Below, one piece after another: positions 7,448 to 14,900 of a DNA stretch of 16,001 nucleotides (position 1 is its first letter; the number at the start of each line of letters is the position of its first letter). Made by a program: the position numbers and the translations under genes. Source of the DNA: Bacillota bacterium. Lineage in GTDB: Bacteria > Bacillota > Clostridia > Acetivibrionales > DSM-1351. The notes beneath the pieces are model-generated. The model did not search any database. It saw only the letters and a list, made by a program, of their open reading frames with translations, and was not told where the DNA came from. The DNA lies in assembly GCA_023443515.1 (NCBI GenBank), contig JAEZUC010000060.1, positions 1 through 16,001 on the forward strand, written 5' to 3'.

Positions 7448-8533
7448 ATGGACGTAATTGATTTTAAAATAATTGAGGATTTATGGCTTAAAAAAATATG
7501 GAGGTCCGGTGAGACTTTCAACCTGTATATTGATAACCCTTTTTGTATAAATAAATGCAAATTCTGTGTTCATTTTGGAGAAAAAGCAGCTATTGGTTCT
7601 GTCAAATATAATGAATATTATGATGAGCAACTGCCACAGCAATTATTGCAATACGGAAAAATATTAAATTCAAGAAAAATTGATTCATTATATTTTGGAG
7701 GAGGAACACCTTCACTAATGACTGCCTCCAAGATGAAAGAAATATTTAATTTAATACCAAATATAATGAATATAAAATATAAACATTTTGAGGCCCATCC
7801 TGCTTTTTTAACAAAAGAAAAAATGGATATTCTGGCTGAATACGGCTTTAAATATATTTCCATTGGTATACAGACTTTGGACAAAGAAATAAACGAATAT
7901 AATTCACGTACATTAATCAACAATTCAAAGCTAATAGAAATTACAAGCTATATTCAAAATGAAAAAAAGCTACATGTCAACATTGACTTGCTGGCATATA
8001 TATATCGCAATAATTCAGATAACCGAAATCCTTGTGAGATAGTAAGTAATGATATCACGTACCTGGTAGATGAAATAAAACCTGATTTCATTACTATATA
8101 CTCAATGTACCAAGCTTTAAACATCAATTTCTATTGCTCAAACTTGGACTTGCTTAGTGGTGAACAGATTGAAGAGGATTTGCAGAAAATAATAAATTTG
8201 CGACGCACACTGCTAAAGATCTGTAGGAGCAGGAGTGAATACAGGATATGGGGCTTGCCGGAGAATACTTTCTTAAACAAAGATTCAATTAAAAACAATC
8301 TTTTGTCTGACGTATATCTAACAAGACTGACAGACAAAGAAGTTGACAGCATAAGAGCATATAATTGCTCGTCTTATCCGTATCAGCCTCAAAGTCAGAA
8401 TACAATAGGTATTGGCGGACAAGTACGGCGAGTCTACTCATACATGGGAAAATCATTATACTACGATTCGGTGATAAGTGACGGTAAAACACAGTACTTT
8501 ATAAAGACAAATGATTTGGGGGTTAAATTATGA
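7448..8533 (+). CDS. HemN-like radical SAM protein
   Basis: This 361-residue member of the radical SAM superfamily cleaves S-adenosylmethionine at a 4Fe-4S cluster held by C33, C37 and C40 in a CxxxCxxC motif (PFCINKCKFC). The YIDNPFC context, GGGTP at 84-88 and SIGIQTLD near residues 139-146 are hallmarks of the HemN/HemW branch rather than the SPASM branch. That branch includes coproporphyrinogen dehydrogenase, the heme chaperone HemW, and class C radical SAM methyltransferases that act on sp2 carbons in natural-product pathways. The context, between a SecA motor and two other radical SAM genes, argues against heme synthesis and for protein or peptide modification. The reaction is unknown. 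The ATG follows GAAGGA at 7433-7438; the stop overlaps the next start as ATGA, indicating translational coupling. Confidence 0.88.
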   Translation: MDVIDFKIIEDLWLKKIWRSGETFNLYIDNPFCINKCKFCVHFGEKAAIGSVKYNEYYDEQLPQQLLQYGKILNSRKIDSLYFGGGTPSLMTASKMKEIFNLIPNIMNIKYKHFEAHPAFLTKEKMDILAEYGFKYISIGIQTLDKEINEYNSRTLINNSKLIEITSYIQNEKKLHVNIDLLAYIYRNNSDNRNPCEIVSNDITYLVDEIKPDFITIYSMYQALNINFYCSNLDLLSGEQIEEDLQKIINLRRTLLKICRSRSEYRIWGLPENTFLNKDSIKNNLLSDVYLTRLTDKEVDSIRAYNCSSYPYQPQSQNTIGIGGQVRRVYSYMGKSLYYDSVISDGKTQYFIKTNDLGVKL

Positions 8534-9957
8534 CACGTAGAAAAGAATGGTCGTTATTGGTAAAGGGCACTCACCAGTGTAATTTGAATTGTTTACATTG
8601 CTATGATAAACCCAGCAGGGATAAGTATAGAGATGCAAAAATGTCCATTGAACTTGTTGACTATATAGCCAGACTATCGTCTTTATATAGTGAGAAGGTA
8701 AATTGGATATGGCATGGTGGAGAGCCAACATTAATGGGCTGTGATTGGTATAAAGAAGTGCAGGAGGTTTTTTACAAATACTACAACTCTTCATTTACAC
8801 AATATATGCAGTCTAATGGAACACTTCTTGATGAAGCCTGGGCTAAGCTTTCAAGAGATTACGATTTGGACATAGGCGTTTCCTACGATGTAATGTCACA
8901 AGCCTTTGTAAGAACAGGGGACATGGATTTTGATTTTGCCAAAACTGCAGAGATATTCAAGAAATACTCTAAAAGTATAGGTACTATTACTGTAATAAAT
9001 GACTATAATCACCATAAAATGATTGAAATGTATAATACTTTGAAAGAAATTGGAAGCGATAGATGCTTTGCTTTTAATACTATATTTAAATCCGGGGAAG
9101 CAGAAAAAAATACACTGGAATTTTCCTCGGTAGTACAATATGCTGACAGTTTTCGAAATTATTACAAGTTTTGGTTGTACGACCATATGGGTTGTGAAGA
9201 AAGACTTGCAATGGAGGCCACAAAGCATATCGTCGGAAATCGTAATATATGCTGCTCAAACAGCGATTGCAGATGTAATTGGCTTTGTATTGGCCCTACT
9301 GGTGATATTTACCCTTGTGACAGAGATTACCCAGAGATTTATTTAATAGGGAATATATATGATTTTAATGCCATTGAAGAGATTTATGATTCTCAGGGAT
9401 ATCAAAGGTATTATAATGACATCCAAAAGAGGTTCGACAATTATTGTAGTAAATGTGACTATTTTATTTACTGTTGTGGTGGGTGCAATGCCAATCATTC
9501 TACTTCTAAAGGTACTTTAGATAAACTTGATGAAACCGTATGCGATGTTTTTATAAGCAGATTTGTACAGGCATATGATATTTTGAGAGATGTTGATGTT
9601 TACAGGGACAAAATAAATATAAGTGTAATAAAGCTTGCAGTAGATCATCCATTTTTCTTTATCAAAGAAATAAAAGACTTTCTGGAAAAGCATGATTACA
9701 AAGTAGATTTAACATATAGTACTGAGCCGGACAAGCTTCTTAAAACCAGTGAATTCGAACTTTTCAGGGTATTTAATGTTTATAAGGGTTATGATGTGGC
9801 AGGACATTCAGATTTCTACGAATACTGTATGGATGTCGACTTTGACCAGTGTTCTGACTTTGACATGAATTCTGTAAAAGACAAGCGATACTCCATCATG
9901 GAAGAAATCCTTAAAAGAAATAAAGAACAAATAGATAAAATTTTGTGTGAAAGGTAA
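8530..9957 (+). CDS. Radical SAM/SPASM peptide-modifying enzyme
   Basis: This 475-residue enzyme has a radical SAM core with C17, C21 and C24 (CxxxCxxC) and GGEP at 63-66. It is followed by a SPASM domain for auxiliary iron-sulfur clusters. Cysteines lie at 241, 242, 247, 249, 253 and 263 (CIGPTGDIYPC), then 306, 309, 315, 316, 319 and 338, closely matching the standard C-x2-C-x5-C-x3-C-x18-C spacing. SPASM enzymes typically modify ribosomally made peptides or proteins (thioether or carbon-carbon crosslinks, sulfatase maturation). About 136 residues after the SPASM domain are an extension I do not recognise; it may bind the substrate. It is the best candidate for modifying the His-x-Asn/Asp repeats encoded downstream. 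It is coupled to the previous gene by a 4-nt overlap. Confidence 0.9.
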   Translation: MTRRKEWSLLVKGTHQCNLNCLHCYDKPSRDKYRDAKMSIELVDYIARLSSLYSEKVNWIWHGGEPTLMGCDWYKEVQEVFYKYYNSSFTQYMQSNGTLLDEAWAKLSRDYDLDIGVSYDVMSQAFVRTGDMDFDFAKTAEIFKKYSKSIGTITVINDYNHHKMIEMYNTLKEIGSDRCFAFNTIFKSGEAEKNTLEFSSVVQYADSFRNYYKFWLYDHMGCEERLAMEATKHIVGNRNICCSNSDCRCNWLCIGPTGDIYPCDRDYPEIYLIGNIYDFNAIEEIYDSQGYQRYYNDIQKRFDNYCSKCDYFIYCCGGCNANHSTSKGTLDKLDETVCDVFISRFVQAYDILRDVDVYRDKINISVIKLAVDHPFFFIKEIKDFLEKHDYKVDLTYSTEPDKLLKTSEFELFRVFNVYKGYDVAGHSDFYEYCMDVDFDQCSDFDMNSVKDKRYSIMEEILKRNKEQIDKILCER

Positions 9958-9964
9958 TAGAGAT

Positions 9965-10159
9965 ATGGACAGTTCAGAGGAATTAAAAATTTTCAGAGCA
10001 GTTGTGGGATGTAAAAAGATAGTATCTAACAGCCATACAAACATTGCCCACGGAAACCGTGTTTCTGATGGAAATAAAAATCAAGGCATATCAAGGGCTA
10101 AACTTGTGGAATTTGTGAAAAAAGAGGGACTAAATTATGAGTACTGGAAAAACCTATGA
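9965..10159 (+). CDS. Small 64-residue protein with two His-x-Asn motifs, candidate substrate
   Basis: This short gene sits between two radical SAM genes and overlaps the second by 23 nt. The ATG at 9965 is preferred, with AAAGG about 10 nt upstream; an in-frame GTG at 9947 would add six residues. The protein reads as a charged N-terminal part (about 1-20), a Ser/Asn/Gly-rich middle with HTN at 24-26 and HGN at 29-31, and a helical-looking, Lys/Glu-rich C-terminal part ending in YEYWKNL. Its only two histidines are both followed at +2 by Asn, exactly as in the giant protein at the end of the operon. It could be a RiPP-like precursor or a small partner that presents substrate. It has a single cysteine (C16). 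I know of no named family for it. Coding is supported by operon position and the shared motif. Confidence 0.68.
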   Translation: MDSSEELKIFRAVVGCKKIVSNSHTNIAHGNRVSDGNKNQGISRAKLVEFVKKEGLNYEYWKNL

Positions 10160-11132
10160 CTTAAAAATTGGATATACATGTAATAACAATTGTATACATT
10201 GTGTTGTCAAGCCTGACTATCAGGATTGGATTGATGCAGGTATACCTATTGATGTTCCATATGGCGAATTAATAAGTATTATCAATAGTCAGGAATTTGC
10301 TGATGCAAACCACGTCGTAATTACCGGAGGGGAGCCTACCGTCAGGAAGGAATTTTTACGGCTGCTCTTGTACATACAAAATAAATACCCCTCAAAAAGA
10401 ATAAGCCTGCAAACCAATGGCAGAAACTTAAGAAAATATGTTAAGGATATTTATGATAACAATATCAATATATTTTATGTAATTGCTCTTCATGGATGTT
10501 CTGATATACACAATAAGGTTATTCAGGTTAATGGGGCAGATGCTTTTTCACAAACCATGGAATCAATAGAAGAAATAAAGAGTGTCTACGGCAGTTTTAA
10601 CACTGTTGGAAGAATAGAAATTGTTTTGTCTAAAGTAAATTATAGAGAAATTCCATCATTTGTTGAGTATCTATACAAGCTTAACATTAGGAATGTAGGT
10701 ATATCATATCCTCATTTGGATGGCTATGCAGTAAGGGATATCAATTTTGTGAAAGAAATTGGATTTTCTTATGAATGTCTAAAGGAGATACTGCCTGATT
10801 TTTATGAATTATGTATGAAGCATGATGACCTTTATCTTCAATTTGAACAGGTTCCGGCTTGTATGTGGAGAAACCGAGAGGGTGCGTTGTACAAGCTTCC
10901 CAGAAACATTCAGAGTATGGACCATATTCCACAGCAGCAAACCACCGTTAAGTTTCCCAACAGAAATATTGATACTGATTTCTTTTTAACTTACAAGAAT
11001 ATGCATAATAAGACTAAAGCATGTAGTACATGTTTAGCTTGCAACTGTATGGGTGTTTGGTGGGAAGCCGTTTCGGCATTTGGGGAAGAGGGCTTCATTC
11101 CTATTAGCAAAAATGAATTGGAGGTGGATTGA
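10137..11132 (+). CDS. Radical SAM protein with C-terminal cysteine cluster
   Basis: The third radical SAM protein of the operon has 331 residues. C15, C19 and C22 form CxxxCxxC (YTCNNNCIHC), and GGEP lies at 64-67, followed by LQTNG at about 91-95. Near the end C296, C299, C302 and C304 precede GVWWEAVSAFGEEGF, a cysteine cluster followed by an aromatic-rich stretch that in related proteins is taken to hold an auxiliary iron-sulfur cluster, though it is not a full SPASM domain. C242 could contribute too. It resembles peptide-modifying radical SAM partners that work in pairs, such as HxsC of the His-Xaa-Ser system, but I cannot confirm orthology. The start ATG lies within the end of the small-protein gene, with AGAGGGA about 10 nt upstream. 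The gap to the next gene is 3 nt. Confidence 0.87.
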   Translation: MSTGKTYDLKIGYTCNNNCIHCVVKPDYQDWIDAGIPIDVPYGELISIINSQEFADANHVVITGGEPTVRKEFLRLLLYIQNKYPSKRISLQTNGRNLRKYVKDIYDNNINIFYVIALHGCSDIHNKVIQVNGADAFSQTMESIEEIKSVYGSFNTVGRIEIVLSKVNYREIPSFVEYLYKLNIRNVGISYPHLDGYAVRDINFVKEIGFSYECLKEILPDFYELCMKHDDLYLQFEQVPACMWRNREGALYKLPRNIQSMDHIPQQQTTVKFPNRNIDTDFFLTYKNMHNKTKACSTCLACNCMGVWWEAVSAFGEEGFIPISKNELEVD

Positions 11133-11135
11133 TAA

Positions 11136-11972
11136 ATGTATTTACTTAATATAAAAAATGTTACTGATAAAAAAATACTTTCAAATATATATAACAATAT
11201 TAATCAGTTCGGATTAGGCGATAAGTTTTTTATCGTTTATGAACCTGATTTCTCCCAAAGTGTGAAAATTGATAAAAACATCCTTGCTCATGTTATGTTA
11301 ATTAATCCAAGTCAGCTAAAGGCTTATTCTGAGGATGTAATAGAGGATTTGATACTGGATCTTATTGAAATGGGCGGGTTTGTTTTGTTCAGGTGTTCTG
11401 ATTGTGAGGATACAGACCTTGTTGCCTCAATATGCAATTCCTTCAAGCTCAATCACCTATTTGTCAAGGACAGTTATTACGAGAATAACATTGATCTGGT
11501 AAATTCAAGTATAAACGATGTAAAAATAATCGATGAAATTATAAACAGCCATATAGATAAAAATAAATACAGTAATAAAGACTTTATTTTTAGATATACG
11601 GTTGAACCTTCAGGTAATATTATTGATGGTTATTCAGGTGAAACAATTATGAATTTATATGAAAGTGATTTTATTGATATATTATTTCACAAACCTGAAG
11701 GATTTGAAGAATTAAAAAAGGATGCTTTCCATGAGTATGATACCCAAACGGGACTATCATGTTATTTTTATGAACCGTGGATTTTTTTAATGTACAGAAA
11801 TGATTTGAATTCTAAAATCATTGATTACAAAATCAAGGTATTTGATGCAATAAAGAATATTGATCCCGAAGACTATCCCTTATTGAGACCCGAAATAGTG
11901 GAAATATTCAATAATGCAGGCTATATCAAGTTAAATGATATAAAGAAAATTATTAATGACAATGAAGTTTAG
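11136..11972 (+). CDS. Operon protein of unknown family, 278 residues
   Basis: I do not recognise a family. The protein is soluble-looking and acidic, with no signal peptide or membrane segment. An N-terminal half of alternating strands and helices (about 1-150) includes FVLFRCSDCEDTD at about 82-94; a second half runs from about 151 with FIFRYTVEPSGNIIDG and an aromatic YFYEPWIFLMYR stretch near 207-218. The SGNIIDGYSGE part loosely recalls a short post-SPASM or substrate-contact loop, but that is not firm. It could be a substrate-recognition or scaffold partner of the radical SAM enzymes. A strong GGAGGTGG ribosome binding site at 11119-11126 precedes the ATG, the stop of the previous gene is 3 nt upstream, and the giant gene starts 18 nt downstream, so it belongs to the same operon. 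Confidence 0.8.
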   Translation: MYLLNIKNVTDKKILSNIYNNINQFGLGDKFFIVYEPDFSQSVKIDKNILAHVMLINPSQLKAYSEDVIEDLILDLIEMGGFVLFRCSDCEDTDLVASICNSFKLNHLFVKDSYYENNIDLVNSSINDVKIIDEIINSHIDKNKYSNKDFIFRYTVEPSGNIIDGYSGETIMNLYESDFIDILFHKPEGFEELKKDAFHEYDTQTGLSCYFYEPWIFLMYRNDLNSKIIDYKIKVFDAIKNIDPEDYPLLRPEIVEIFNNAGYIKLNDIKKIINDNEV

Positions 11973-11990
11973 CAAGACAGGGGGATTACT

Positions 11991-14900
11991 ATGATAAACA
12001 AGGAAATAAAAAATGTAACTTTGTCAGATTCCATATACAATTTCACAACTTTCGCTGTAACAAATTCATTCGATTCAACACTTTTTGATACATTCAAGGG
12101 CTTAAAGAAGACCGTTGAACAAAAAGCAAATCAGGTTCTTGACACCACGACACACAATAATTATAGTTCTCATAATAATTCAAATCAACACAATAATGCG
12201 CATTATGATGTAAGTAAACATACTAATGTTGGTGCTTACCATAACAATACTCTCAAGCGTTCCACATATCACATTAATAACGGAGGAGTACATACCGAAA
12301 GCGGAGGGGGTCATTCAAATAGTGGAGGGGGGCACTCGAATTACTGGAATTCCAATCGTACCAGACATACTGATGCGGGGTTGCCCCATACAGATGCAGG
12401 ACTCAAGCATACTGATATGACAACTAAACATGCAAATGGAACGGGACATTCAAATACAGGACATTCAAACAATGTCCCCTATGGGCAATCTGTAAAACAC
12501 ACAAACAACGGAGAATATACTCAGAATGCACATATAAACCAGTCTCCTCATTCAAACAGCGGATTTAACCACCAAAACTATATCCCATCCGTTTCATATA
12601 TTTATAACGGAAAGGCAAATACAGAACTGGGTAATAACGCAGTATTGAATAAAACTGTAACTATTGGTATGTTTGCATATGATAAGAATAATGATAATGC
12701 CGGATCTCAGGATACTGTAAGCAAAACAGTAAAATACAATCTTCAGATAAGAAAGCAGGGAGCAACTACCTGGACAAGCTTGGTTACAGCTTCTACGGCT
12801 GAAACGTATGACCTGGATACAACTAAGTACACTGAAGGTATTTATGAACTGAAGGCATGGGCTATAAACGATTCAATTTCTTATAAGAGCTACATTGGTC
12901 AGGCCAAGCAAATCACAGTTGAAATAAGACAAAACACTTTACCTACACTGTCCATAAACAACGCCGGACAGATAATTAATTTTACCTTTTCGGCAGAGGT
13001 CGGTAAAAACAAAATGCCATTAACCGGTACAATGTATGACGCTGATAATGGTGATTTAGATACTATTTACTATCGGATAGACGGTACGGCAGGACAACCC
13101 GGCCAAAAATATGGTAATACCATTACTTCTGACAATACTAGTCAAACATTTCCTGATGACGGAAGTGCTATAGATGTCACGGAGGTTTCGGAAGGAAGCC
13201 ATACCCTTAGTGTTTGGGCACAGGATAACAGTGGAGGTAAATCAAGCGAGTCAACAGTTACATTTAAGGTAGACAAGACTACCCCTGTTACCAATGCACC
13301 TTTGTTAACAGCAAAAAGTGCCACAGAAATATTGATTTCTTCAAATTCCTCCGATCCGATTTCAAATGGAGTTAGTTCGGGGTTAGGAGCTACTTCCTTT
13401 ATGTTTAACAGAAATGATGTGGATTTTGAAGAATGGAATTCGGACATTTATCTGGATCAGAATTTAAGTCCTGATACAAGGTACACGTATAAGTACAAGG
13501 TTACGGACAATGCATCAAATTGCAGTGACTATTCTGAAACTTCAAGTATATACACGCTTGCCTCTGTTCCAAACATATTTGCAGTTAATCCTACATCGTA
13601 TTCCTTGGACATATTGACTTCAAACGATATTTCATTGGATAAAAATCCATCTTATACAAAATATCAGATTTTGTGTACCGATACATTAACTGGGATTGCC
13701 AGATATATTTCTTCTTCAGGTGAATTATTACCTGTGAGCACTGCTTCTACCGACCCGCTTACATGGATTACACTTACTTCAGTTTCCGGTACTAAAAAAA
13801 TAATACATGTTACAGGACTGGAACCAGAAAGGCCATATACTTTTAAAGCTATGGTTAAAAACTCTGATGGTGTAATAACATCGGAAGCAAGTAATTCTGT
13901 TACAAACCAGACACTTGTTGCACCACCTTCAACCCCTATTGGGCTTAAAGTTGATGATAGAACAGGTTCGTCTGTTACTGCAAATTCCATTAAGTTAACA
14001 TGGAATGGTGTTGCAGAGGCAACAGAGTATGAAATAGCTGTGGATGAGGATGTAACTAATACTAAAACTGTAACAAGTAATTTATGTATGATAGATGGAC
14101 TACTTCCAGGTACAATGCATACATTCAAAGTAAGAGCTGTAAACGGTGGAAATCCGTCTTTTAGTGCTTGGTCACAATCAATTACAAAGTATACCCTTCC
14201 TGATGTTCCAAAGAATATCAAGGTTCAAAGGACTTCCGAATCCTTTACAATTTCGTGGGATAAAGTGACAAGCATTGATGAAAATGCTACAACCGGGTAC
14301 GATTTGTTTTTAAATGACGGTTTACACCATATAGAAAACGGAGAACAAACCTCATATAAAATTCAGGGCCTTGCACCAAACACAGCATATACATATAAAA
14401 TCAGGGCAAATAATGTGTCCGGGAAGGGTGAGTTTTCAGAAAACGTAACTATATATACTTTAGCAAATAATCCAACAGAATATAAAGTTAATGATATTAC
14501 AAATACAAGTATTTCGGCACAGTGGAAAGGAAATGGAAATCCTGAAAATACACAATATCGTCTTGCTGCATTTGATGAGGGCAACATTATAAAACAAAAT
14601 GCCTGGACTGAAAACCTCAATGACACAATAACGGGGTTAGAACCGGAAAAAACTTTCTCACTGAGAATTAAGAGTAGAAACGTGGATGGTATCGAAACTG
14701 AATGGGTAGAAATAGAATCAGATGCAAAAACCTTACCCAATGTACCTGTCATTCCTTTTGTACAAACGGAAGCTATCAGCACAAACAGCATAAGAGTTTC
14801 ATGGAATGGGGCCGAAGGACAGGTTTACGATATAAAACGAAACGGTGTACTGATTGCTGAAAACGTTACGACTTTAAGCATTATTGATTCAAACCTTCTA

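Noticed and set aside
7448..8533. Assignment as coproporphyrinogen dehydrogenase HemN or as HemW
   Set aside because: The motifs fit the branch, but the operon has no heme genes and the C-terminal part is too divergent to assign either function.
9947..9964. GTG start for the small protein at 9947
   Set aside because: It falls inside the end of the SPASM gene with no good ribosome binding site; the ATG at 9965 has AAAGG upstream. The GTG cannot be fully excluded.
11991..12152. Standard Sec signal peptide at the start of the giant protein
   Set aside because: There is no run of hydrophobic residues and no signal peptidase-like site in the first 60 residues.
12226..12420. A 64-codon open frame on the + strand inside the His-rich region, in another frame
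   Set aside because: It lies within the giant gene, has no ribosome binding site and mirrors the biased codons of the array; the His-x-Asn/Asp frame is continuous and far longer.
12153..12578. CRISPR array or DNA-level tandem repeat
   Set aside because: The units are short, unevenly spaced at the DNA level and use different codons; the regularity is in the protein motif, not in the DNA.
13664..14221. Long minus-strand open frames opposite the FN3 array (also at 14363-14791 and 13142-13447)
   Set aside because: They are shadows of the FN3 coding frame; their hydrophobic, Ser/Val-rich translations come from the complement of Thr/Asn/Lys-rich codons and they lack start signals.
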